64,000 bases of DNA, taken from positions 62,001 through 126,000 of the forward strand of contig JAAYBV010000067.1 of the NCBI GenBank assembly GCA_012744475.1, written 5' to 3'. Position numbers and translations under genes: made by a program. Source of the stretch: Phycisphaerae bacterium (lineage in GTDB: Bacteria > Planctomycetota > Phycisphaerae > Sedimentisphaerales > Anaerobacaceae). Shown piece after piece: positions 37,330 to 47,009 of this stretch (the first letter of the stretch is position 1; each line of letters starts with the position of its first letter). Under the pieces are notes generated by a model. It saw nothing but the letters and a program-made list of their open reading frames with translations. It was not told the DNA's origin and did no database searches.

Positions 37330-38213
37330 TGAACGAGCAGCCCAATGACAATCTGAACCAGACGTATGAGGTATTTCACCGAAACCACAACGTGCTCCGG
37401 CAGAGGCTGTTGGATGCCCTGCCTGAGCCCGCCACAGAACCGAAACGCGTGCACTCGGAGATTCCGATGTGCCGCTGCTTGAGAGGACCTTTGATGAACG
37501 GCAGAATGATGAAGCTGGCCGCAGCGGCCGCCATTGTCCTGGCAGTCCTGATCGGCATTTACTTCCTCGGTGGCTCGCCCACCGGAACGACTATCGCCTG
37601 GGCCCAAGTCGCCCAACGCATGGATACCATCAATGACTTCACGTGCCGCATGACCTCGTGGCGTGTCCCCGCGGAGACGGCCGGTGAGGCCCAGACCAGA
37701 GAAGAGATGACAATGAACTTCTGGTATTCCGATGACTACGGCTTCAAGATGGAGCAGTATGCCGGCGGAGAACTGGTCATGGTGGAGTACTTCCTTCGCC
37801 GCACGAGCGAAGGGGTGCGCATCTGGCCGCAGAAGAAGGCCTACGTGCGAATGCCCTTGGGCGAAGAACAGTTGGCGATGGGACCTGCCCAGAAGATGGA
37901 CCCGCGCGACTGGGTCCGGCGGTTCACGACGTCCAATTTCGCGTCGCTCGGAAAACGCAAGACAGACGGCATCGAGACTGAGGGTATAGAGACCAAAGAC
38001 CTGGGCGTCATCCGGTCCGCATCCTCGTCCTACGAGGACTATGCGGCTCGTCTTTGGATCGATGTCCAAACGCAACTACCGGTCAGCATAGAAGAAACGT
38101 ACACGATGAACGGCATGCGCAGCGGTGGCGGCGCCGACCGGTTCGAATGGAATCCAGGCCTGACCGCCACCGACTTCGAGCCGGCGATCCCCGACGACTA
38201 CGAGTCGCGGTAG
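37326..38213 (+). CDS. Membrane-anchored anti-sigma-like protein with LolA-like outer domain
   Basis: The 295-residue protein is translationally coupled to the sigma factor and preceded by GGAGG. A short cytoplasmic part (residues 1-60), one membrane helix (about 62-80, KLAAAAAIVLAVLIGIYFLG) and a large periplasmic part follow. The periplasmic part resembles the LolA-like domain often found in planctomycete sigma-factor partners (WAQVAQRMDTINDFTCRMTS, LWIDVQTQLPVSIEETYTM). No classical zinc-binding anti-sigma motif is present. Role as anti-sigma or signal receptor is inferred from the coupling. Confidence 0.75.
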   Translation: MMNEQPNDNLNQTYEVFHRNHNVLRQRLLDALPEPATEPKRVHSEIPMCRCLRGPLMNGRMMKLAAAAAIVLAVLIGIYFLGGSPTGTTIAWAQVAQRMDTINDFTCRMTSWRVPAETAGEAQTREEMTMNFWYSDDYGFKMEQYAGGELVMVEYFLRRTSEGVRIWPQKKAYVRMPLGEEQLAMGPAQKMDPRDWVRRFTTSNFASLGKRKTDGIETEGIETKDLGVIRSASSSYEDYAARLWIDVQTQLPVSIEETYTMNGMRSGGGADRFEWNPGLTATDFEPAIPDDYESR

Positions 38214-38347
38214 CCAAAGCAGCCTGCCTGCATTGCCCGGAGTGTCGGAGCGCCCCAGGACCAGGCCGGAATCCGGTGAGAGAATCATCCAAGGGGTCGA
38301 GCGGACAGATTGGTGCCGACTCGGCCCCTTTCCACTCTATGGGAGAG

Positions 38348-39424
<1,077 letters not shown>

Positions 39425-39449
39425 TCACGCTACGGAACAAGCTAACCGA

Positions 39450-39683
39450 TCAGAGCACGTGTACCTTGCGGCCATGAAATGACACGGTTCCGTCCATCTT
39501 GGCAAACAGCGTATAGTCCCTGCCCATGCCCACGTTGGAACCGGCAAAGAACCTGGTGCCGCACTGTCGGACGAGAATCGCCCCGGCCTTGGCCGTCTGG
39601 CCGGCGTAGAGCTTCACGCCGCGATACTGCGGATTGCTGTCCCGTCCGTTCCTCGAAGAACCTTGTCCCTTCTTATGTGCCAT
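39450..39683 (-). CDS. rpmA: 50S ribosomal protein L27
   Basis: The 77-residue protein starts [20 protein letters not shown] with the conserved GVKLYAGQ and [20 protein letters not shown], as expected for L27 at the peptidyl-transferase centre. It has no N-terminal leader needing cleavage. rplU, usually upstream, is not present here; instead a redox lipoprotein gene sits upstream. It has its own strong promoter and terminator, so it is probably monocistronic. Confidence 0.97.
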   Translation of the reverse strand: MAHKKGQGSSRNGRDSNPQYRGVKLYAGQTAKAGAILVRQCGTRFFAGSNVGMGRDYTLFAKMDGTVSFHGRKVHVL

Positions 39684-39740
39684 GACCTATGACCTCGGAA
39701 TCTTCTGCCTCAAATCAGTGAAAAACTACCGAAACCAAGA

Positions 39741-39769
39741 AGTATAGCGGTCCGCTCACATGGTGTCCA
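39741..39769 (-). promoter_or_regulatory. Strong sigma70-type promoter of rpmA
   Basis: Reading leftwards, TGGACA (39764-39769) is 17 bp from TATACT (39741-39746). The leader to ATG 39683 is about 50 nt. Confidence 0.7.
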
Positions 39770-39795
39770 GCCCAATTTTTGAGAAATTTGCCGCC

Positions 39796-40476
39796 CTATT
39801 GGGCCTGCACGATCGCCTTGGCGTCCTCCGCCGGCACCAACCCTGTAGCCGCCACTTTGAAGCGACCCTGCGGATCGATGAAGAAGGTGCTCGGCACGAA
39901 CTGGACCTCACCGAACGGAGCCGGCAGGCTGCTGCCGCCGCCCGACAGCACGGTGAAACCGAGGTTCTCCTTCTGAGCATACTCCTTCAGGAGAGCGGGT
40001 GGCTCGTTCGAGATGCTCAGGACGGCCAGATCTTTGTCGGCGTAGGCGGCCCGCAACTCCTTCAAATGAGGGATTTCCAGACGGCACGTCGCCACCCACG
40101 TGGTCCAGATGACCACGAGCACATTCCTGCCTCGGTAGTCGCTGAGCGTATGGACGTTGCCGTTGATATCGGTGAGGGTGAAATCCTGCGCGATCTTGCC
40201 CCACCACTGCTCGGCGGCCGGACTCCAGGTCTTGGCGGCCTTGACCACATTCTGGATGCTCACAGACGGCTCACGGAAGAGGTTGGCGGCCGCATCAAGC
40301 GGGTCCAAACCGGCCTGCTCCCTGCCCGAGGCAGCAGAGGGCGCATCGGCGGTAGTGTCAGATGGTGCCGGCGCCGGGGTCTTCTTCTTGCATCCGGCCA
40401 AGCCCGCCAGAACGACCAACGCCATGGTGGCACACGCCGCCAGAGACAACCATCGAACTCTGCTCCTGATAGCCAT
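39796..40476 (-). CDS. TlpA-like thioredoxin-fold lipoprotein missing the first active-site cysteine
   Basis: The 226-residue protein has a lipobox (LAGLAGC), so it is a periplasmic lipoprotein. The thioredoxin-like domain starts near residue 95 (DFTLTDINGNVHTLSDYRG, VLVVIWTTWVATCRLEIPHL) and continues through VPSTFFIDPQGRF with the conserved cis-Pro. The active site reads WVATC where TlpA/ResA have WCxxC, so the attacking cysteine is Val while the second cysteine remains. The protein therefore cannot perform normal disulfide exchange unless the Cys acts alone. The GGGAGG site fits the start. It is preceded and followed by genes not related to redox. Confidence 0.85.
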   Translation of the reverse strand: MAIRSRVRWLSLAACATMALVVLAGLAGCKKKTPAPAPSDTTADAPSAASGREQAGLDPLDAAANLFREPSVSIQNVVKAAKTWSPAAEQWWGKIAQDFTLTDINGNVHTLSDYRGRNVLVVIWTTWVATCRLEIPHLKELRAAYADKDLAVLSISNEPPALLKEYAQKENLGFTVLSGGGSSLPAPFGEVQFVPSTFFIDPQGRFKVAATGLVPAEDAKAIVQAQ

Positions 40477-40629
40477 AGGAATATCCTCCCTGGGTAATTT
40501 CCATATGGTGAGATACTATAGCTAACGGCTCCAACCAGGTAAAGGTCCTACCCATATTTTTTTGCCCCGATGGCCCCGTATGCCACTCTGTACAGGGATC
40601 GCGTCTTGATCGGCCTGTCCCATTTACTG

Positions 40630-40658
40630 TTTACGGGTCGATGATCCCCCTCTATAGT
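40630..40658 (+). promoter_or_regulatory. Promoter for the sialate O-acetylesterase pair
   Basis: TTTACG (40630-40635) and TATAGT (40653-40658) are 17 bp apart, about 95 bp ahead of the first gene. Confidence 0.5.
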
Positions 40659-40753
40659 AGGAGAGGAAGTCTCGTCCGACGCGGAGCCAGACAGGATGCC
40701 GCGTCCGGACCGACATGCGAAAGCAAGGCAAACGTGCAGATGAAGGAGCCGAG

Positions 40754-42322
40754 ATGAACCGTACCATTGCCGCCCCCCACCTCAGCATTCTCCTGATTGT
40801 GTTCCTCCTTGGCTTGGCTTCCTCGTGCCCCGTCAGGGCCGATGTGCGTCTGCCGGCGATCCTCGGCAACAACATGGTCTTGCAGGGGGGCGATACGGTG
40901 CCCTTCTGGGGCTGGGCCGACCCCAACGAAGAGATCGAGATCCGCATGAGCTGGAGCCGGGCCGTTCCGCGCATCCAGGCCGAGCAGGACGGTACGTGGA
41001 CGTTCAGGGTGGCGGCCCCGGACTTCGGCGGACCGTACGAAATCACCTTCCAGGGCAAGAACACGGTGACGGCCAAGAACATCCTGGTCGGGGAGGTCTG
41101 GGTCTGCTCGGGCCAGTCGAACATGCAGATGACCGTTCAGAGTTCGGCCAACGCCGAACAGGAGGTCGCGGCGGCCCGGTATCCGAAGATTCGCCTGTTC
41201 AGCGTCAAGCGTGAGGTGGCTGACACGCCTCAGACCGATTGCGAAGGCAGTTGGGTCGAATGCAGTCCCGAAACGATTCCCGGATTCTCGGCGACGGCGT
41301 ACTTCTTCGGCCGCCGTCTGCACAAAGACCTGGATCTGCCCATCGGTCTGATCCACACCTCGTGGGGAGGCACACCGGCCGAGGCCTGGACCAACGACGC
41401 AATGTTGAAGGCCAACCCCGAATTCGCACCCATCCTCAAACGATACGAAGACGCCGTGGCCAACTATCCGCAGGCGATGGTGCAGTACAAGGAGAACCTC
41501 CAGAAGTGGGAGCAGGCCGTGGACAAGGCCAAGGCCGAAGGCCGCAGCGCGCCGCCAAGACCGTATGCCCCGCTGGGCCCCGGGCACCCTCATTCACCGT
41601 CGGGTCTCTACAACGCCATGATCGCCCCGCTGATTCCCTACGCCATCCGGGGCGCCATCTGGTACCAGGGCGAATCCAATGCCGGCCGTGCCTATCAATA
41701 CCGCTCGCTGTTCCCCACGATGATCCGGAGCTGGTGGCAGGGCTGGGGACAGAACGATTTCCCCTTCCTTTTCGTGCAGTTGGCCAACTTCCTGCAAGTC
41801 AAAGGCGAGCCGGGCGAGAGCGAGTGGGCCGAGCTACGTGAGGCCCAATTGATGACGCTTGGCCTGCCCAACACGGGAATGGCGGTCGCCATCGATATCG
41901 GCGAGGCCAACGACATTCACCCCAAGAACAAACAGGACGTGGGCGAGCGTCTGGCCCTCTGGGCCCTGGCCGGAACCTACCTGAAGGACGTGGTCTACTC
42001 CGGGCCGCTGTACTCGTCCATGACCGTCAAGGATTCTGAGATCGTGCTGCACTTCCAGCACGTCGACGGGAGCCTCGTAGCCAAAGGCGGCGAGCCGCTG
42101 AAGGGCTTTGCCATCGCCGGAGAAGACCGCAAGTTCGTCTGGGCCGACGCCCGAATCGAAGGCCAGACCGTGGTGGTCCGCAGCGACAAGGTCGCCAAGC
42201 CCGTGGCCGTGCGCTACGCATGGGCAGACAACCCGATCTGCAACCTGTACAACCAGGCGGGACTGCCTGCCTCGCCCTTCCGGACGGACGGCTGGCCGGG
42301 CCTGACGGCCGACAAGAAGTAG
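40754..42322 (+). CDS. Sialate O-acetylesterase (SGNH type)
   Basis: The 522-residue exported enzyme removes O-acetyl groups from sialic acids or other sugars. A signal peptide (LSILLIVFLLGLASSCPVRA) precedes a short beta domain (LPAILGNNMVLQGGDTVPFW). The SGNH core shows VCSGQSNMQMTV with the catalytic Ser in GQSNM, AIWYQGESNAGRAYQYR, and the Asp/His end motif DIHPKNKQDVGERL. I chose ATG 40754 after GGAGCCGAG. It is 70 bp ahead of a paralogue on the same strand. The real substrate could be acetylated plant or algal polysaccharide. Confidence 0.92.
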   Translation: MNRTIAAPHLSILLIVFLLGLASSCPVRADVRLPAILGNNMVLQGGDTVPFWGWADPNEEIEIRMSWSRAVPRIQAEQDGTWTFRVAAPDFGGPYEITFQGKNTVTAKNILVGEVWVCSGQSNMQMTVQSSANAEQEVAAARYPKIRLFSVKREVADTPQTDCEGSWVECSPETIPGFSATAYFFGRRLHKDLDLPIGLIHTSWGGTPAEAWTNDAMLKANPEFAPILKRYEDAVANYPQAMVQYKENLQKWEQAVDKAKAEGRSAPPRPYAPLGPGHPHSPSGLYNAMIAPLIPYAIRGAIWYQGESNAGRAYQYRSLFPTMIRSWWQGWGQNDFPFLFVQLANFLQVKGEPGESEWAELREAQLMTLGLPNTGMAVAIDIGEANDIHPKNKQDVGERLALWALAGTYLKDVVYSGPLYSSMTVKDSEIVLHFQHVDGSLVAKGGEPLKGFAIAGEDRKFVWADARIEGQTVVVRSDKVAKPVAVRYAWADNPICNLYNQAGLPASPFRTDGWPGLTADKK

Positions 42323-42392
42323 TCCACAGACCACGAGCCCATCCCCTGCCGGGGTCAACGCAATCTTGATTCACGATTCGAGGAGTTGAACA

Positions 42393-44399
42393 ATGGACCG
42401 TCAAGGAATCTCCCGCCCCAAGAAGAGTCTCGCAATCCTTGCGATGATCCCGTTGCTGATCGGTGCTCACATGGCCAGTGCCGATATCCGGCTGCCGGCC
42501 ATCGTAGGTGACAACATGGTGCTCCAGCGCGGCCAGAAAACGACTATCTGGGGTTGGGCCGATCCCGGCGAAGAGATTCGCCTGAACGTCAGTTGGCACA
42601 CGATGCAGCGGAGGACCGACGCCGATGAGGACGGCAGGTGGTCCTTTTCGATCACGGCTCCGCCGGCGGGTGGTCCGTACGAGCTGACGCTTTCGGGCAA
42701 GAACACCGTTCCCGTCCGGAACGTCCTGTCGGGCGATGTGTGGGTCTGCTCGGGCCAGTCGAACATGGAATGGCCGCTTCACTCGGCCGCCAACGGGGCC
42801 CAGGAGGTGGCGGACGCCGACTTCCCCAACCTCCGGCTGTTCACCGTTCAGAAGAAGATCGCCGACACGCCGCAGGACGACTGCGTGGGACAGTGGAGCC
42901 CATGCAATCCGCAGTCGGTTCCAGGCTTTTCCGCCATCGGGTACTTTTTCGGCAGGCGTCTGCACCAGGAACTGAACGTCCCGATCGGGCTGATCAACAC
43001 CAGTTGGGGCGGCACCGTCGCCGAGGCATGGACCAGCGCCAAGGCGCTTGAGAAGATGCCCGAGTTCAAAGCCCGGATGGAGCAGATCGCCCAGGCCAAG
43101 GCCGACCCCGACGCCTCCTTGAAGAAGTACGAGGAGGCCTTGGCCCAGTGGCAGAAAGGAATCGAATCGGCCCAGGCTCGGGGCGCCGGCTGCATCGAGC
43201 CGGGTTTCGAGGATTCCGACTGGCAGGAGATGGAACTGCCCGTGCTGTGGGAGCAGGCGGGTCTGTCGAACTTCGACGGTCTGGTCTGGTTCCGCAAGAC
43301 GATCACGGTCCCGGATTCCTGGGCGGGCAAGGAACTGAGCCTCGACCTGGGCCCAATCGACGACATGGACACGACTTGGATCAATGGCGTCAAGGTCGGC
43401 GCACACAGCGAGTCCGGCCAGTGGCAGATCGCTCGTCAGTACAAGGTGCCGGCCGGTGTCGTCAAGGCCGGCCGGAACGTGATTGTGGTCCAGGTGCTCG
43501 ACACCGCCGGCGGTGGCGGAATCTACGGCCAACCCGATCAGATGAGGCTCTGCCAACCTGAAGGCGACGCCTCCATTCCACTGGCGGGCGCATGGCGGTA
43601 CAAGGTCGGCTTCGATCTCGCGTCGATGCCGCCAAGGCCGCAGCCACCGGTGTGGGTCAACAACCCGAACGCCCCTACGGTACTCTACAACGGAATGATC
43701 GCACCGCTGATCCCCCTCGGGATCCGCGGAGCCATCTGGTACCAGGGTGAGTCGAATGCGGGACGCGCGTATCAGTATCGCGAGCTTTTCCCCCTGATGA
43801 TCACGAACTGGCGTCAGGACTGGGGACAGGGCCGTTTCCCGTTCCTGTTCGTGCAACTGGCCAACTACATGGCCACGCAACCCGAGCCGGGCGACTGCGA
43901 GTGGGCCGAGCTGCGCGAGGCCCAGACAATGACGCTGTCGCTGTCGAACACGGGGATGGCGGTCATCATCGATATCGGCGAGGCCAACGACATCCACCCG
44001 AAGAACAAGCAGGATGTCGGCAAACGTCTGGCGCTCTGGGCGCTGGCCAAGACCCACGGCAAGGCCATCGCCTATTCCGGCCCATTGTACAAATCGATGA
44101 GGGTTCGCGGCGACAAGATCATCCTGCGTTTCGACCACGTCAACGGAGGTCTCGTGGCCGGAGGCGGAGAGCCGCTCAAGGGATTCGCCATCGCCGGCGA
44201 GGATCGTGAGTTCGTCTGGGCCAACGCGGAGATCGACGGCGACACGGTCGTCGTCAGCAGCGACAAGGTCTCCAAACCGGTAGCGGTTCGCTACGCCTGG
44301 GCCAACAACCCCGTCTGCAACCTGTACAACGGCGCCGGTCTGCCGGCCTCGCCGTTCCGGACGGACGATTGGCCGGGGATCACCGCCGACAGGAAGTGA
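42393..44399 (+). CDS. Sialate O-acetylesterase with inserted GH2-like jelly-roll domain
   Basis: This 668-residue paralogue of the preceding gene shares almost every catalytic motif (VCSGQSNMEWPL, AIWYQGESNAGRAYQYR, DIHPKNKQDVGKRL) and the same ending. It is about 145 residues longer because of a galactose-binding-like jelly-roll insertion at about residues 255-400 (GFEDSDWQEMELPVLWEQAG, TTWINGVKVGAHSESG), as seen in GH2 sugar-binding domains and many bacteroidal/planctomycete SIAEs. A signal peptide is present, GAGGAG precedes the ATG, and it is likely co-transcribed with the first copy. The duplication implies division of work on related acetylated glycans. Confidence 0.93.
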   Translation: MDRQGISRPKKSLAILAMIPLLIGAHMASADIRLPAIVGDNMVLQRGQKTTIWGWADPGEEIRLNVSWHTMQRRTDADEDGRWSFSITAPPAGGPYELTLSGKNTVPVRNVLSGDVWVCSGQSNMEWPLHSAANGAQEVADADFPNLRLFTVQKKIADTPQDDCVGQWSPCNPQSVPGFSAIGYFFGRRLHQELNVPIGLINTSWGGTVAEAWTSAKALEKMPEFKARMEQIAQAKADPDASLKKYEEALAQWQKGIESAQARGAGCIEPGFEDSDWQEMELPVLWEQAGLSNFDGLVWFRKTITVPDSWAGKELSLDLGPIDDMDTTWINGVKVGAHSESGQWQIARQYKVPAGVVKAGRNVIVVQVLDTAGGGGIYGQPDQMRLCQPEGDASIPLAGAWRYKVGFDLASMPPRPQPPVWVNNPNAPTVLYNGMIAPLIPLGIRGAIWYQGESNAGRAYQYRELFPLMITNWRQDWGQGRFPFLFVQLANYMATQPEPGDCEWAELREAQTMTLSLSNTGMAVIIDIGEANDIHPKNKQDVGKRLALWALAKTHGKAIAYSGPLYKSMRVRGDKIILRFDHVNGGLVAGGGEPLKGFAIAGEDREFVWANAEIDGDTVVVSSDKVSKPVAVRYAWANNPVCNLYNGAGLPASPFRTDDWPGITADRK

Positions 44400-44706
44400 C
44401 CTGCTCGACACGAAAGAAAGGGGAGAATGCCTGCCCGTCCGGGCTCCGCGGTCCATGAGCGGGGTGCAGGAGGCACGCCCTATCTCCAGTCGCTCTACAG
44501 CCATCGGCCGCTTCCGGGCGTCGACTCTCTCACGTCCGACGCCACACCGGCGCGTCGACGTGTCATTCGCCGGGCCCGATAACCTCTCTGTCCTGGGCCA
44601 CAGAATGATCCTGTCGTCTCGTCGGCCGCTCCTGTTTGCGGGGAAAGGTGGCGACGGTGGCTCGAAAGTGACGATATTGCGTCCAGGGAATCCATCTCGA
44701 ACGTCG
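44400..44706 (+). other. Intergenic stretch before rnpA
   Basis: About 307 bp. The rnpA reading frame is open through most of it but is not family-like. No rpmH (L34), the usual neighbour of rnpA, is found here. Confidence 0.4.
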
Positions 44707-45228
44707 ATGGAGTTGTTGAGTCCGGCAGAAGTCATTCTTGAGATCACTGAGCCTTTGAAACGTCTGACGCTTCCAAAGAACAAGAGGCTGACAAGTAACC
44801 GCCAGTTCAAGGCCGTGCTGGACCGCCGCCGGCGGGCGGGAGATGCGCTGCTGACCGTCTGGGCAGCCGAGAATCGGCGCGACCACGCCCGCTTCGGAGT
44901 CTCGGTGGGCAAGACGTGCGGCAATGCGGTCGTGAGGAACCGCTTGAAGCGATTGCTTCGTGAGGCGTTCCGGCTGAGCCAGGAAGAGATTCCGCCCGGA
45001 CACGATTACGTGGTGATGGTGGCCCCAGGCGCCGCCAGGAAGTTGAAGCACCCGAAACACGGGCCCGAGACCATCCGGTCGATGACCTTGCAGCGGGTCC
45101 GGACCTCGCTCATCTGCCTCGTGCGGACCTGCTTGGAAACCGGATCCGCCAAGGGGCATCGGCCCGAGCCGGCGCCGGCCGAGCCGCAGAACAACGGGCA
45201 GAGCCGCCCTGCTGGCGAGCGGACGTGA
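44707..45228 (+). CDS. rnpA: Ribonuclease P protein component
   Basis: RnpA assists the RNase P RNA in trimming tRNA 5' ends. The core is clear: LPKNKRLTSNRQFKAVL, then the RNR-type motif GKTCGNAVVRNRLKRLLREA, then HDYVVMVAPGAA. At 173 residues from ATG 44707 it is longer than the usual 110-130, with an N-terminal extension of about 22 and a C-terminal tail of about 45 residues (Pro/Arg/Ala-rich). The true start could be later. Its stop (TGA at 45226-45228) lies just upstream of the MerR-type gene, so these are one operon. No rpmH, yidD or yidC is adjacent, which is unusual. Confidence 0.88.
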   Translation: MELLSPAEVILEITEPLKRLTLPKNKRLTSNRQFKAVLDRRRRAGDALLTVWAAENRRDHARFGVSVGKTCGNAVVRNRLKRLLREAFRLSQEEIPPGHDYVVMVAPGAARKLKHPKHGPETIRSMTLQRVRTSLICLVRTCLETGSAKGHRPEPAPAEPQNNGQSRPAGERT

Positions 45229-45248
45229 GCGGGCAGAGGGAGAACACG

Positions 45249-45512
45249 GTGACAGAGAAGACCAAACTGATGTCGATCGGGCAGGCGGCAGAAAAAGCTG
45301 GCATTTCGCGCCAGTCTCTGCAATATTATCTCATGGTCGGCCTGCTGGAACCTACCCAGACCACGCCGACCGGCAGGCGGTTGTTCGACCAGAAGGCGGT
45401 CGAGCGCATCCGCCTGATCAAGACGCTCAACGACAGCGGTTATCCGCTCCGCGCGATTCGGGAGCTGTTCATGGAAGGCCGAACGGATTTGAAAGGACGC
45501 AGTAGTGAGTGA
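45249..45512 (+). CDS. Small MerR-type HTH regulator
   Basis: The 87-residue protein is essentially one MerR DNA-binding domain: SIGQAAEKAGISRQSLQYYL, VGLLEPTQTTPTGRRLFDQ and IRLIKTLNDSGYPLRAIREL. It lacks a coiled-coil dimer helix and effector domain, so it may dimerise differently or act as a DNA-bending accessory. I chose GTG 45249, with AGGGAG upstream. It lies 20 bp after rnpA and overlaps the MCE gene start by 8 bp. Confidence 0.85.
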   Translation: MTEKTKLMSIGQAAEKAGISRQSLQYYLMVGLLEPTQTTPTGRRLFDQKAVERIRLIKTLNDSGYPLRAIRELFMEGRTDLKGRSSE

Positions 45513-46506
45513 CTACGAATCCGCCCAGAGGCGGCGTGACGTCATCGTCGGCATCTTCGTCATCGTGGGTCTGGCCGCCCTGGGATGGATGATCTTCAAG
45601 TTCGGCGATCTGCCCACCGCCGTCAGCCGGATGAAATCCTTCCAGATCTATGTGCGATTCCCCACCGCCCCGGGTGTGCAGAAAGACACCCCGGTGCGAT
45701 TCTGCGGCTACCAGATCGGCCGAGTCACGACGGTCATGGCCCCGAGGGTCATGGAGGACGCGCACACCGGAAAGAAATACCACCAGACTGTTGCCGTCCT
45801 CAGCATTGACAAGAGCTACACCGACATCCCCTCGAACGTCGAAGCCAAGCTCATGACGCGGGGGCTCGGCAGCAGCTACATCGAGCTGAAGGTGGATCCG
45901 GAGAAGCTGCCCGCGCCGCCGCTGGATCCGAGTCGGCCGGAGACAGCCTTCCTGGCCGAAGGGCTCACGCTTCAGGGTTCCACCGGGTTGACCAGCGAGT
46001 TCTTCCCGGAGGAAAGCCAGAAGAAGCTGAACAGTCTTGTCGATGACATGGGCAGGTTCATCGGCAACGCCAATGACATCATCGGCGACCCCAACAACAA
46101 ACAGAACGTGAAAGCTACGCTCGCCCATCTGTCCACGGCGACCGAGAACATCTCGGCTGCCATGAAGCGGGCCACGGAAGTGATGGACACCGCCGAGGAG
46201 ACGCTGGCCGAATACAAGAACCTCGCGACAACCGGAACCGAGACGATCAAAAGCGCCGACGCCAAGGCCGAGCGACTGGTCTCCTCTTTGGTAAACACCA
46301 GCGCCGATGTCAGCAAGGCCCTCTCGCAGTTGCGGCTGGCCATGGAGAAGGTCAACGCCGGACAAGGCACCGCCGGCCGCCTCGTTAACGATGGAAGGCT
46401 CTACGAAAAGCTCCTGGAGAGCACCGAGCAGCTGAACGTGCTGCTGAAGGACTTCAAGGAACTGGTCGACAAAGTCAGCGAAAAGGGCATCCGCTCGATC
46501 TACTGA
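45505..46506 (+). CDS. MlaD/MCE-family lipid transport protein
   Basis: The 333-residue protein has one N-terminal membrane helix (VIVGIFVIVGLAALGWMIF) and one MCE domain (about residues 40-130: FPTAPGVQKDTPVRFCGYQI, MTRGLGSSYIELKVDP). A long C-terminal helical part follows (LSTATENISAAMKRATEVMD, GQGTAGRLVNDGRLYEKLLE). MCE proteins form hexameric channels that move phospholipids between membranes, normally with MlaE/MlaF, which are not in this window. The start is GTG 45505 with AAGGA upstream, overlapping the MerR-type gene by 8 bp. Confidence 0.92.
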   Translation: MSDYESAQRRRDVIVGIFVIVGLAALGWMIFKFGDLPTAVSRMKSFQIYVRFPTAPGVQKDTPVRFCGYQIGRVTTVMAPRVMEDAHTGKKYHQTVAVLSIDKSYTDIPSNVEAKLMTRGLGSSYIELKVDPEKLPAPPLDPSRPETAFLAEGLTLQGSTGLTSEFFPEESQKKLNSLVDDMGRFIGNANDIIGDPNNKQNVKATLAHLSTATENISAAMKRATEVMDTAEETLAEYKNLATTGTETIKSADAKAERLVSSLVNTSADVSKALSQLRLAMEKVNAGQGTAGRLVNDGRLYEKLLESTEQLNVLLKDFKELVDKVSEKGIRSIY

Positions 46507-46544
46507 CCTGTGTCCGTCCGGCGGCGGAGGACCGACCTGCGCCG

Positions 46545-47009
46545 CTAATAGCCAAGTGGCACTTCGTGTGTGGTCGCGCCTTGGTCGGCGGACGCTCCAG
46601 TGCCGCTGCCGACCGCCTGAGCAGACGAGGTCTTCTCGAAGTGGTCCAGAGCCTCCATGACCACCGAAATCAGGTCCTCGTTCTTCTCCCAGGGCTTCGT
46701 AACATATCGGAAGATCTCTCCCTGGTTGATGGCGGTCAGGAGCGTCGTGATCTGTGTATAGCCCGACAGGACTACCCTGATGATCTGCGGATACTTGACT
46801 TTCACCTCCCGAAGCAGTTGCAGCCCGGTCATCTCGGGCATCCGCATGTCCGTCACGATCACGTGCACTTCCCGCTGCTCGAGCTGCTTCAGAGCCGCCG
46901 GGCCACCGTCGGCATAAACCGCTTTGAAGGGCTTCTTGTGAACGATCCGTTCGATCGTCTTCAGGATACGCTCTTCGTCGTCAACAAACAGCACTGTTCT
47001 CTCGTTCAT
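46545..47009 (-). CDS. Response regulator receiver protein
   Basis: The 154-residue protein has a single receiver domain: acidic pocket VDDEE, phospho-acceptor Asp in VIVTDMRMPEMTG (about residue 54), the switch Thr/Ser in VVLSGYT and Lys in YVTKPWEK. A 35-residue Ser/Thr/Ala-rich tail follows and there is no output domain. The style (GEIFRYVTKPW) is that of RpfG-class receivers. It is translated from inside the end of the sensor kinase gene (29-bp overlap) and is probably its phosphorylation partner. Confidence 0.93.
   Translation of the reverse strand: MNERTVLFVDDEERILKTIERIVHKKPFKAVYADGGPAALKQLEQREVHVIVTDMRMPEMTGLQLLREVKVKYPQIIRVVLSGYTQITTLLTAINQGEIFRYVTKPWEKNEDLISVVMEALDHFEKTSSAQAVGSGTGASADQGATTHEVPLGY

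Noticed and set aside
42027-44924. Leftward open frame of 965 codons
   Set aside because: It is antisense to two clear acetylesterase genes and to the rnpA region. High GC produces long empty frames; no protein features are present.
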